From contig NZ_DATIND010000108.1 of assembly GCF_035474595.1 (NCBI RefSeq), forward strand, positions 1 through 62,516: a stretch of DNA of 62,516 bases, in the 5' to 3' direction. A model generated the notes under the pieces. That model searched no databases and was not told where the DNA came from. It saw only the letters and a program-made list of their open reading frames with translations. The DNA comes from Longimicrobium sp. (GTDB lineage: Bacteria > Gemmatimonadota > Gemmatimonadetes > Longimicrobiales > Longimicrobiaceae). The number at the start of each line of letters is the position of its first letter. Positions within the stretch are counted from its first letter, which is position 1. The position numbers and the translations under genes were made by a program. Positions 35,012-44,928 of the stretch are shown piece after piece.

Positions 35012-38000
35012 CTAGAACGTGAGGTTCAGCGACACGATCCACGAAGTCAGCTGCGGCAGCGTGGTCTGCTCGAACGCGCCGAAGTTGCCGCCGCGGGTGC
35101 CGCCCAGGAACATGGCCTCGGGCTCGAGCCCCGGGTAATTGGTCCAGGTCGCCAGGTTGCGCCCCGCCAGCGACAGGCTGGCGCGCTGCGCGCCGGCGCG
35201 CCGGGCCAGCAGCTCGGGAAGCGCGTAGGTGAGCGACACCTCGCGCAGCTTGGCGAAGCTGGCGTCCTGGATCAGGAAGTCCACCAGGTTGCGGCTGCTC
35301 TGGATCTGCGCGATGCGCACCGGGTCGAAGCGCGCGGGATAGTAGTTCTCCTCGCAGCGTCCGAAGAAGGTGCAGCGCACGCGGGTGTTGCCGTCGACCT
35401 TCTTCATCCCCGTCTTGAAGTCCAGCAGCCCGTACACCCGCCAGTTGCGGAACAGCGTGAGCGTGGAGCTGAACGCCCCCTCCACCTTGGGCAGCGAGCG
35501 CCCCAGGAACACGTTGGGCGCGTCGTCGGCGGTGCCGTAGCGGCCGTCGGCGCCGGTGCACAGCATCGACCCGCCGTCGCCGTTGTCGCACATCACGTTG
35601 GTGGCCTGACCCGCCGCGTTCAGCTCGGCCGAGAGCACGCGCTGCTCGAAGAACGAGCCGATGGCGTACCCCTCGCGGTGCTCCAGGAAGCTCCCAGCCG
35701 TCACCGAGGTGAGCCCCGGAAGGCCCAGCGTGACGATGCGGTTGGAGTTGGTGGCCACCGACAGGTTCAGGTCCAGCCCCACGTTGCGCCGGTCCACCGG
35801 ACGGCCGCGCGCCGAGAGCTCCCATCCCCAGTTCTTCACCTGGCCGGCGTTGAAGAACTGCGTGCCGAAGAAGCCGATGGACGGCGCGATCTCGCGCTCC
35901 AGGATGGCCCCCTCGACCCGCTTGTTGTAGTAGGTCACCTCGATCCCGGCGCGGTCGTCCAGGAAGCCGGCGTCGAAGCCCAGCTCCAGCTCCTTGCCGC
36001 GCTCCGGCCCCAGCGTCGCGTTCCCCAGGAACTGCGGCGTCACCGCCGGCTGGTCGCCGGTGCCGATGGCGGGGGCGAAGGTGCGCTGCGCCGCGAAGGT
36101 GGGCGGCTGCTTCCCGGCCTCGCCGTACGCGGCGCGGAGGAGAAGCGTGTTCAGGAAGGGGAGGTGGAAGAACGGCTCTTCGCTCACCACCCAGCTGGCG
36201 CTGGCCTTCGGGTAATAGACGCGATCGAAGTCGGTGCCGAACGCGCTGTTGTCGTCGGTGCGCAGCCCGAAGGTGAAGAACAGGCGGTCGTTCCACCCCA
36301 GCTGCTCCTGCCCGAAGAAGCCCAGCTCGGCGTTCTCCAGCGAGTACTCGTTGTTCACCCGCGACGAGGTGGTCGCGTCGATCGCGGTGAGCCCCGGCGC
36401 GGGGAACACCTCGCCGTAGGCGTAGACGGTGTCGCCCTTCGTGCGGTAGTACTGCCCGCCGAAGGTGGTCTTGCTGGTGAGCCGCGGAGTCAGGTCGAAC
36501 GACGCGGTCCCCGAGTAGTCGATGGTGCGGTAGCGGATGTCGCCGTTGGTGATCTCCTTGGACCCCAGCGCCTCGGACCCGAACACCGGGTTGGAGATGA
36601 GCGAGTCGATGCGCGGCAGGAACGTGATGTTGTCCTCGCGGGTGAAGTCGGCCCCCACGCTCAGGCGGTGCTGGAACCAGCCGAACGGGCGGTGGTTCAC
36701 CTGCAGCGACCCGATGAAGCGGTTGATCCCCTGCGAGAAGTTGTACAGCGCGTCGTACTCCTCGGGGGTGCCGCTGTGGAAGCCGCGCTGGTGCGCGAGC
36801 GCCCCCACGGTGTTGGAGGGCGAGGCGAGCACGGTGGACCACACGCGCCCGCCGAAGCCCGCCTCGGCCGACAGATGGGTGAGCCCGTTGGTGTACCCCA
36901 TCCCCGCGTCGAAGCTGAGCCTGGGGTTGGGCGCCACCGTCAGGTTCAGGCGCGTGGTGTAGCGGCGCGTGTCGTTGCTGGCCTCGGCCCCCTGGCCGTT
37001 CTCGTACCCGCCCGAGGCGTAGTAGCGGAACTTGTCGGTCCCGCCGCTCACCGCCAGGTCGTACTGCTGCTGGTGGCCGGTGCGGAAGATGGGGGTGCCG
37101 CGCGCGTTCTCGCGCTCCACGATGTCGAAGGGCACGGTGTCGAGGGTGCGCGACGCGGTGGGCGCGGCCGCGGGGATGGGGCCCCAGTTCACCCAGAAGC
37201 GCCCCTCGGGGTTCGACAGGAAGTTGGCGCCCTGGCGCACGTTCACGCTCCACTGCGTGCCGCCGCCCGTCGAGCCCTTCTTGGTGATGATCTGGATCAC
37301 CCCGTTGGAGGCCTCGGTGCCGTACAGCGTGGCCGCCGCGGGCCCGCGCAGCACCTCGATGCTCTGGATGTCCTCGGGGTTGATGTCGTTGATGCGGCTG
37401 ATGGTGCTGGACCCGAACGCCTGGTTGGCGGGGCCGGTGGCCGCGGTGGAGTTGATGCGCACGCCGTCGACGTAGACGAGCGGCTCGTTGCTGAGGCTGA
37501 ACGAGCTGGCGCCGCGGATGCGGATGCGGGCGCCGGTGCCCACCGCGCCGGTGCCGGGCTGGATGACCACGCCGGGGGCGCGGCCGTTCAGCAGGCTCTG
37601 CACGCTGGTGATGGGCGCCTCGCGGGTGACCTGGGCGGCGTCGATGCGGCCCACGGCGTTGCCCAGCGCGCGGCGCTCGGTGGGCACGCCGGTGCCGGTG
37701 ACCACCACCGCGTTCAGGGCGATGGCGCTCTCGTTCAGCTCCAGGCGCACGCCGGTGTCGCCCACGCGGGCGGTGCGGGTGGCGCCCTGGTAGCCCAGCG
37801 TGGTGGCGCGCAGCGTGACCTCGGTGCCGCTCAGGCCGCCGATGCGGAAGCGGCCGGCGGCGTCGGTCACGGCGCGCCGGTCGGTGCCCTGGACGGCCAC
37901 CTGCGCGCCGGCCAGCGGGCGGTTGCTGCCGGCGGCCACCACGGTGCCGCCGACCTCGCCCGTCTGGGCGGCGGCGGGGCGCGCGGCGGCCGGCAGCGCC

Positions 38001-38080
38001 AGCAGCAGCGCAACGGCCGCCGCCAGGCGGCGGAGCGTCCACGCGGCGCCGGGCGGTTCCGAACGCGTGGCAGGTTTCAT
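35012..38080 (-). CDS. SusC/RagA-type TonB-dependent outer-membrane receptor
   Basis: A 1022-residue outer-membrane transporter. AGGAGG lies 8 bases before the ATG at 38080. After the signal peptide comes a carboxypeptidase-regulatory-like domain (GGTVVAAGSNRPLAGAQVAV). The plug has IQSIEVLRGPAAATLYGTEA and GVIQIITKKG, signature segments of SusC receptors. The remaining about 750 residues are the 22-strand barrel with many aromatic-girdled strands, ending TSWIVSLNLTF with a terminal Phe needed for barrel assembly. Import is energised by TonB-ExbBD, none of which is in the window. With the SusD-like lipoprotein it imports an oligomeric nutrient of unknown type. Confidence 0.93.
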   Translation of the reverse strand: MKPATRSEPPGAAWTLRRLAAAVALLLALPAAARPAAAQTGEVGGTVVAAGSNRPLAGAQVAVQGTDRRAVTDAAGRFRIGGLSGTEVTLRATTLGYQGATRTARVGDTGVRLELNESAIALNAVVVTGTGVPTERRALGNAVGRIDAAQVTREAPITSVQSLLNGRAPGVVIQPGTGAVGTGARIRIRGASSFSLSNEPLVYVDGVRINSTAATGPANQAFGSSTISRINDINPEDIQSIEVLRGPAAATLYGTEASNGVIQIITKKGSTGGGTQWSVNVRQGANFLSNPEGRFWVNWGPIPAAAPTASRTLDTVPFDIVERENARGTPIFRTGHQQQYDLAVSGGTDKFRYYASGGYENGQGAEASNDTRRYTTRLNLTVAPNPRLSFDAGMGYTNGLTHLSAEAGFGGRVWSTVLASPSNTVGALAHQRGFHSGTPEEYDALYNFSQGINRFIGSLQVNHRPFGWFQHRLSVGADFTREDNITFLPRIDSLISNPVFGSEALGSKEITNGDIRYRTIDYSGTASFDLTPRLTSKTTFGGQYYRTKGDTVYAYGEVFPAPGLTAIDATTSSRVNNEYSLENAELGFFGQEQLGWNDRLFFTFGLRTDDNSAFGTDFDRVYYPKASASWVVSEEPFFHLPFLNTLLLRAAYGEAGKQPPTFAAQRTFAPAIGTGDQPAVTPQFLGNATLGPERGKELELGFDAGFLDDRAGIEVTYYNKRVEGAILEREIAPSIGFFGTQFFNAGQVKNWGWELSARGRPVDRRNVGLDLNLSVATNSNRIVTLGLPGLTSVTAGSFLEHREGYAIGSFFEQRVLSAELNAAGQATNVMCDNGDGGSMLCTGADGRYGTADDAPNVFLGRSLPKVEGAFSSTLTLFRNWRVYGLLDFKTGMKKVDGNTRVRCTFFGRCEENYYPARFDPVRIAQIQSSRNLVDFLIQDASFAKLREVSLTYALPELLARRAGAQRASLSLAGRNLATWTNYPGLEPEAMFLGGTRGGNFGAFEQTTLPQLTSWIVSLNLTF

Positions 38081-38402
38081 TGGGGGTCCTCCTGGTTGGG
38101 TGAGCAATCGGCGCCGCGCCGCGGGGGCGGGCGCCGGGTCACGCGCGCGCCGTGCGGGGCGCGCGCGGGGTGAACAATGCGGAAATGGAGCGGGTGCGTG
38201 GCGGTGCTCCGGTGTGGCGAGAGTGGAAAAACGGGGCGGAGGTTGGCGCCGGGGCGGGCCCGGGTTGGGGCGGTGGATCTCCGAATTTTACAGGGGGTCA
38301 CTGGCGAAGGTAGTTTGGGCCCCTTCGGTTCGCAAGCATGACGAAACCGGCGTTCGCCGCCGGGATGCGGAGGGGTGGGACCGCGGAGGGAATTGAAAAA
38401 AG

Positions 38403-38436
38403 CACTACGAAAGTACGGAAGTACGGAAGTACGAAA
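38403..38436. repeat. AAGTACGG octamer tract
   Basis: Three to four 8-bp units AAGTACGG, a relative of the AGTGCGGN tracts at 33181 and 47694 and of the 7-bp AGTCC-type tracts. Confidence 0.6.
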
Positions 38437-38503
38437 CCACGGCCGGCGTCATGAATCCGGCCCATGCGAAGATGCCGCGGATTCGCCACGAGGACCGTGC
38501 GCC

Positions 38504-38550
38504 AGTCGCGGAGCGACTTTGTGCCGTTGTTGCCCCCGAATTCCATTCGG
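38504..38550 (-). repeat. Two-hairpin dispersed element, copy 3
   Basis: On the minus strand hairpin 1 is CCGAATGGAATTCGG (38536-38550), the linker has GGCAACAAC, and hairpin 2 is AGTCGCTCCGCGACT (38504-38518). Copy 6 at 51254-51302 shares the linker and a GCACAAAGTC junction but has different stem bases, all compensated. Confidence 0.75.
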
Positions 38551-38560
38551 GGTGGAGCGC

Positions 38561-38600
38561 CAGCCTTCACCAGCCTTCACCAGCCTTCACCAGCCTTCAC
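38561..38600. repeat. Four perfect 10-bp tandem repeats
   Basis: CAGCCTTCAC occurs four times without change, 10 bp after copy 3 of the two-hairpin element, followed by imperfect copies to about 38630, which overlaps the uvsE stop codon. Confidence 0.8.
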
Positions 38601-38625
38601 CCCCCACACCCGCCTTCACCGCCTT

Positions 38626-39585
38626 TCACCCCCCTTCCGCCGGCCACAGCCGCAGCCTGGCCATGTCCGCGCGGAGCTTGAGGAGCGCGGCGTCCTTCAT
38701 CTTCGCCTCCAGCATCACGTCGAACGGGGTGGGGCCGGCCTCGCGGAGGAAGTTGGCGAACTCCCACGGGTTCACGTAGTCGGCGTGCTGGGAAAGGAGC
38801 GGCGGGGCCGTCACCTCCTTCTTGTTCTTGATCACCACCCGTGAATCCATCTTCGGCGAGGAGAAGTGCACCTTCGGCGTCACCTCCGCCGGCCAGGTGG
38901 CCAGGGCGGCGCGGACGGCGTCGCGCATCGTCATCGTCCCCGGGTTCAGGAGGTGGTGCTGGTGGTCGAAGATGAGGCGCACGCCGGTCATCTCGTGCAC
39001 GCGCAGGCAATCCTGCACGGTGTAGATGGTTTCGTCGTTCTCGATCACCAGCCGCCGCCGGCCGGATTCGGAGAGGCGGGGAAAGTTCTCCGCGAATCGC
39101 GCCATCGCCGACGGCTTGTCGCCGTACGAGCCGCCCAGGTGGAGGATGACGACCGCCTCGGGGCCCTGCTCCATCGCGTCGAGCAGTTCGGCCTGCGCGT
39201 TCACGTCGGCGATGCCCTTGGCGTTGATGGCGGGGTCCTGCGCGCTCAGCAGCACGTACTGCGAGGGGTGCAGCGACAGCCGGATCCCCCGCTCGCGGGC
39301 GATGCGGCCCAACTCGCCCAGCCCCGTGCGGCACTCGGAGATCTGGCCGTGAAACTGGGGCAGGTCCGGGTGCGTGCAGTAGGGGACGAAGTCGGACGAG
39401 ATGCGGTACATCCGCACGTCGATCTCGTCGAGGTAGTCCAGGATCTGGTGCAGGTACTCCATCGACGTGCGCAGGTGCGGCCCGGTCTGCCACCGCCGCG
39501 CGTCGTTGCTCTTCAATCCCTCCCTCCCCGCCACCTTCACCGCGAACCCCAGCCGCCGCTCGACCGCGATCATCGCATCACCCAT
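38626..39585 (-). CDS. uvsE: UV DNA damage endonuclease
   Basis: A 319-residue TIM-barrel endonuclease that nicks DNA 5' to UV photoproducts and other lesions. Family blocks are clear: RRLGFAVKVAG at the N-terminus, DVRMYRISSDFVPYCTHPDL, RLSLHPSQYVLLSAQDP, ILHLGGSYGDKPSAMARF, LVIENDETIYTVQD, LIFDHQHHLLNP and VHFSSPKM. The metal-ligand His, Glu and Asp residues in these blocks are kept. The Met at 39585 is used; the Met at 39573 is equally possible. Upstream in-frame sequence is translated heptad repeat and was rejected. It lies 161 bp downstream of a photoactive yellow protein gene on the same strand. Confidence 0.92.
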   Translation of the reverse strand: MGDAMIAVERRLGFAVKVAGREGLKSNDARRWQTGPHLRTSMEYLHQILDYLDEIDVRMYRISSDFVPYCTHPDLPQFHGQISECRTGLGELGRIARERGIRLSLHPSQYVLLSAQDPAINAKGIADVNAQAELLDAMEQGPEAVVILHLGGSYGDKPSAMARFAENFPRLSESGRRRLVIENDETIYTVQDCLRVHEMTGVRLIFDHQHHLLNPGTMTMRDAVRAALATWPAEVTPKVHFSSPKMDSRVVIKNKKEVTAPPLLSQHADYVNPWEFANFLREAGPTPFDVMLEAKMKDAALLKLRADMARLRLWPAEGG

Positions 39586-39597
39586 ATGAATGGAAAA

Positions 39598-39737
39598 GGT
39601 CCTAAGTCCTAAGTCCCAAGTCCCAAGTGAGTTATGAAGACCGCCGCCCGGTTCGCCACTCAGCACTCAGCACTCAGCACTCAGCACTTGGGACTTAGGA
39701 CTTAGGACTTAGGACTTAGGACTTAGGACTTAGCACT
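39598..39737. repeat. Heptanucleotide tract between uvsE and PYP genes
   Basis: Two blocks of 7-bp units (AAGTCCT/AAGTCCC at 39598-39628, then CACTCAG and GGACTTA from 39657 to 39737) fill nearly the whole 161-bp gap. Any promoter for uvsE would have to lie within or between the blocks. Confidence 0.85.
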
Positions 39738-39746
39738 CGTCGTTCA

Positions 39747-40115
39747 TCACGGCCTCTCCACACACACCCACACCGTCTCCGTGCTGGCGCTGTAGAACAT
39801 CGAGATCACCACGTTCTTCCGGCGCCCGTCGCGGAACCGGAAGACATAGTCGAACACCGTGTGCAGGCTCTTCTTCTCCACCCCCTCCACGAAGCGGCCG
39901 TGGAACTCCTGCACCCTGGTGCACGGCGCCACCTCGTCGAAGAAGTTCTTCCCCAGCGCGTCGTCCTTGGCCACGCGGGCCAGTGCCGACTCGGTCTGGT
40001 TGAACTTCAGCACCTTGCCGTCCGGCGCCAGCTGGATCATCCCCACGGGAAGGGTGTCGAGCTCGGTCTCGGACAGCACGTCGGCTTTCTCCAGGACTCC
40101 GGCGGTTGCCTGCAT
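39747..40115 (-). CDS. pyp: Photoactive yellow protein (PAS blue-light receptor)
   Basis: A 122-residue PAS-fold cytoplasmic photoreceptor, near the 125 residues of the Halorhodospira protein. The chromophore-attachment block NFFDEVAPCTRVQEF is kept, with Cys65 equivalent to Cys69, which binds p-coumaric acid as a thioester. Glu42 matches Glu46, the proton donor to the chromophore. Tyr42, the other hydrogen-bond partner, is replaced by Phe38 (VLKFNQTE); Thr50 and Arg52 are Ala46 and Val48. The protein should still bind chromophore, but absorbance and photocycle are likely shifted. Neither tyrosine ammonia lyase nor coumarate ligase is in the window. It is transcribed toward uvsE. Confidence 0.9.
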   Translation of the reverse strand: MQATAGVLEKADVLSETELDTLPVGMIQLAPDGKVLKFNQTESALARVAKDDALGKNFFDEVAPCTRVQEFHGRFVEGVEKKSLHTVFDYVFRFRDGRRKNVVISMFYSASTETVWVCVERP

Positions 40116-40324
40116 GGGGTTCTCCCGATCGTGATTGGAAGCTCAGGGCGATGACGCCACGACGCTCGGAAACCTACGCTCCTGTCCAATGTTTGTCAAA
40201 GGATGGGGATGGACATCGAAAAACGGGGAGACGCGGGGGATGGAACCCGTTTTGCTTGTTCGGCTTCCTCCGCGCGCGCCGCCCCGGCGCGCTCGGGCGC
40301 CACACCGAACCCGGGGATGCGCCG

Positions 40325-40915
40325 ATGAGCAACGACGACCTGGACCGCGTGGTCCCGCTGGACGAGCTCGACGACTTCCGCGTGTCGCGCGACGACCCCG
40401 ATCCGCGCGGGTGGGAGGTGGTGGCGGCGGACGGCCGCAAGATCGGCGAGGTCGACGAGCTGCTGGTGGACACCGGGGCCATGAAGGTGCGCTACCTCGA
40501 TGTCGATCTGGACGACGAGATGGTGGCCGGCGAGCACGACCGCCACGTGCTGGTGCCCATCGGCTACGCGCGGCTGGACCGCGACCACGACCGCGTGATC
40601 GTGGACGAGATCACCTCCGCCGACCTGCGCGCGATCCCGGCGTACGACCACGGCCCCATCACCCGCGACTTCGAGACCTCGGTGCGCGACAGCTGGCGGC
40701 GCGACCGCGGCGACCGGCAGCGCTTCGCGGCGGCGGATGCGGACGGCGCCCCATCAAGGGAGATGCGCGCGGAGGCGCAGGATGACTTCTACTCCGACGA
40801 CTCGTTCGACGAGACGGGGTTCTGGGCCGCGCGGCGCGCCACCGGCCTGGGCGGCGCGCTGGGCGACATCGGCAACGACCCCGGTTACCCGCGCGACCTC
40901 GGCGGCCGCTCGTAG
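40325..40915 (+). CDS. PRC-barrel domain protein
   Basis: A 196-residue soluble acidic protein. Residues about 22-100 form a PRC-barrel (GWEVVAADGRKIGEVDELLV, MKVRYLDVDLDDEMV, HVLVPIGYARLDRDHDRVIV) as in the cytoplasmic domain of photosynthetic reaction centre H subunits and in many stress-related soluble proteins. A flexible, highly charged tail follows (DSWRRDRGDRQRF, AQDDFYSDDSFDETGFW). The ATG at 40325 is used because the upstream frame has no motif. No photosynthesis gene is in the window. It starts 209 bp from the divergent PYP gene, so both may share a regulatory region. Confidence 0.82.
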   Translation: MSNDDLDRVVPLDELDDFRVSRDDPDPRGWEVVAADGRKIGEVDELLVDTGAMKVRYLDVDLDDEMVAGEHDRHVLVPIGYARLDRDHDRVIVDEITSADLRAIPAYDHGPITRDFETSVRDSWRRDRGDRQRFAAADADGAPSREMRAEAQDDFYSDDSFDETGFWAARRATGLGGALGDIGNDPGYPRDLGGRS

Positions 40916-40932
40916 CCCGGCATCCCCATGAC

Positions 40933-41000
40933 TCACGCGGAGACGCGAAGGCGCGGAGGCGTTTGCCCCGCTCCTCCGCGTCTCCGCGTCTCCGCGCCTG
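40933..41000. repeat. CTCCGCG palindromic repeat
   Basis: CACGCGGAGACGCGAAGGCG and its reverse-complement-like partner CTCCGCGTCTCCGCGTCTCC form a long imperfect hairpin after the PRC-barrel stop. Related palindromes are at 56004-56060 and 58935-59025. It may act as a terminator. Confidence 0.6.
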
Positions 41001-41052
41001 GTCCCGCCTTGCCGGGCTCTCGCCGCGGGGCCGGACCGCGTAGATTGCCGGG

Positions 41053-42393
41053 ATGAGCAAACGCCACGTGCTGGCGATGGACATCGGCTCCTCCTCCGTG
41101 CGCGCGCAGGTGTACGACGCGCGCGGCCGGGCGGCGGGCGCGGGGGCGCAGGTGCCGGTGCGCTGGCGCACGCACCCGCGCGGCGCCATGGAGGCCGACG
41201 CGGACACGCTCGTGCGCGCCGCGCTCACCGCGCTGGACCGCGCGACGAAGGCCGCGCGCGCCGCGAAGCTGGAGATCGCCGCCGTCGCGATCGACACCTT
41301 CTGGCACGGGGTGATGGGGGTCGATGCGGACGGCCGCACGCTCACGCCGCTCTACGCCTGGGGCGACACGCGCGCGCGGGACGCCGCCGCGCGGCTGCGG
41401 GAGCGGGTGGACGCGGAGGCGGCGCACGGCCGCACCGGGTGCTTCGTGCACGAGAGCTACCCGGCCGCCAAGCTGGTCTGGCTGCGCCAGATGTTGGGCG
41501 ATACCTTCCCGCGCGCCGCGGCCTGGCTCTCCATCGGCGAGCACCTGGGCGAGCGGCTGTCCGGCGTCCGCCGCACCTCGCTGTCGATGGCCTCGGCGAC
41601 CGGATTGCTGGACGTGCGCGAGTGCCGGTGGGACGCGGAGATGCTGGCCGCGTGCGGCATCACCGGGGCCCATCTCCCCGAGCTTTCCGACGAGCCGGTA
41701 CGCGGGCTCCTCCCGCCGTTCGCCAGGCGCTGGCCGGAGCTGGCCGGGGTCCCCTGGTTCCCCGCGCTGGGCGACGGCGCCTGCGCCACCGTCGGCAGCG
41801 GCGCGGCGAAGCCCGGCCGCCTGGCGCTGACGGTGGGGACGAGCGCCGCCGTCCGCGTGCTGCGCGAGGACGCGGAGCCGCGCGTCCCGGACGGCCTCTG
41901 GCTCTACCGGGTGGACGCGCGGCGGACCGTGGCGGGGCGCGCCATCTCCAACGGCGGCAACACCTTCGCCTGGCTGCGCCGCACGCTCCGCCTCCCGCGC
42001 CCCGACCGCCTGGAGGCCATGCTCGCGTCCGCCGCCGACGAGCCGGCGCCGCATCTCCGGGCCATCCCCACCCTGCTGGGCGAGCGCCCGCCGCTCTCCG
42101 AGCGGGGCGAGGCCGCCACCTTCGCGGGGATGACGATGGACACCACGCCCGTCGACCTCTGGCGCGCGTGGCTGTGGGCGGTGGCGGGGCGGGTGGCGGA
42201 CGCGGTCGCCGCGGTGGAGGGCGAGTACGGGCGCGCGGACGAGATCGTGGCCAGCGGCGGCGCGCTGCACGCATCGGCGTCGTTCCGCCGCATCCTCGAG
42301 CGCGCGCTCGGCCGCCCCATCACCCTGCGCGACGATGGCAACGACACCGCCCGCGGCGCCGCCCTCGTCGCGCTGGAGCGCATCCGCGGCTGA
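41053..42393 (+). CDS. FGGY-family carbohydrate kinase (gluconokinase-like)
   Basis: A 446-residue cytoplasmic sugar kinase. The N-terminal ATPase fold starts VLAMDIGSSSVRAQVYDARG, the phosphate-1 loop. The catalytic Asp lies in the DTRARDAAARL region, and ADENOSINE-type motifs are LTVGTSAAVRVL and VASGGALHASASFRRILERA near the C-terminus. It is about 50 residues shorter than xylulokinase and glycerol kinase, closer to gluconokinases of the GntK/FGGY type. Its position before transketolase and transaldolase fits gluconate or pentulose entry into the pentose phosphate pathway. The substrate is an inference. Confidence 0.85.
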   Translation: MSKRHVLAMDIGSSSVRAQVYDARGRAAGAGAQVPVRWRTHPRGAMEADADTLVRAALTALDRATKAARAAKLEIAAVAIDTFWHGVMGVDADGRTLTPLYAWGDTRARDAAARLRERVDAEAAHGRTGCFVHESYPAAKLVWLRQMLGDTFPRAAAWLSIGEHLGERLSGVRRTSLSMASATGLLDVRECRWDAEMLAACGITGAHLPELSDEPVRGLLPPFARRWPELAGVPWFPALGDGACATVGSGAAKPGRLALTVGTSAAVRVLREDAEPRVPDGLWLYRVDARRTVAGRAISNGGNTFAWLRRTLRLPRPDRLEAMLASAADEPAPHLRAIPTLLGERPPLSERGEAATFAGMTMDTTPVDLWRAWLWAVAGRVADAVAAVEGEYGRADEIVASGGALHASASFRRILERALGRPITLRDDGNDTARGAALVALERIRG

Positions 42394-42473
42394 GCCGGCG
42401 CCGCGCGCGGGTGTCCGCGCCGCGGCGCCATTCTCGCAGGCGGCGGAAGAGCGGAGCGGCCAGGCCGGGGAAG

Positions 42474-42521
42474 GCGAATGAATTCGCGGCAACAACTGCC
42501 CGAAGTCCGCCTTCGCGGACT
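42474..42521 (+). repeat. Two-hairpin dispersed element, copy 4
   Basis: Hairpin 1 is GCGAATGAATTCGC (42474-42487), the linker has GCAACAAC at 42489-42496, and hairpin 2 is AGTCCGCCTTCGCGGACT (42504-42521). It lies in the 335-bp gap between the kinase and transketolase genes, followed by a CCCTCTCCCGTTATCGGGAG palindrome near 42567. The gap has no other gene. Confidence 0.8.
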
Positions 42522-42728
42522 CCCTTTCCGGCATCGTGGCTCGCCTCGAAGCCTGGCTGCACCCAACCCTCTCCCGTTATCGGGAGAGGGTGGCGAGCCT
42601 GAGCGAGCCGGGTGAGGGCTGCGATGTGGAGGGAACGCGCCGGCATGCAGTGCTCACGCTGAGTGCAAGTCACCCCCGGCCGCGATTTCGAGCAGGGACG
42701 CACCACAACCTTTCAACCAGACCGATCG

Positions 42729-44820
<2,092 letters not shown>

Positions 44821-44825
<5 letters not shown>

Positions 44826-44898
44826 GTCCCCAGTGCTAAGTCCTAAGTGAACTGCTTTCCACTTAGGACTTGGGACTCAGGACTCAGGACTTCTGTTC
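44821..44898. repeat. Heptanucleotide tract between tkt and tal
   Basis: AGTCCTG, AGTGCTA, AGTCCTA and then the inverted ACTTAGG, ACTTGGG, ACTCAGG heptads. The two halves are in opposite orientation around 44850, so they can pair as a hairpin of about 25 bp. Confidence 0.75.
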
Positions 44899-44928
44899 AG
44901 CTGTACCCTAACCAAAGGACGGTCACCG

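Larger units (their letters stand above)
38081..38625. other. Intergenic, promoter of SusCD plus repeats
   Basis: The 545-bp gap holds the SusCD leader and three repeat types listed separately (octamers, two-hairpin element copy 3, decamers). No gene is supported. Confidence 0.5.

Noticed and set aside
33713-38173. A 1486-codon plus-strand ORF opposite the SusC and SusD genes, and a 751-codon ORF opposite glgP (2619-4874).
   Set aside because: They are mirror frames of strongly conserved genes in very GC-rich DNA. Their translations are rich in His, Val, Arg and Gln with no motif.
40325-42393. A photosynthesis-related locus suggested by the PRC-barrel protein next to PYP.
   Set aside because: PRC-barrels occur in many soluble proteins, and no reaction centre, bacteriochlorophyll or carotenoid gene is in the window.
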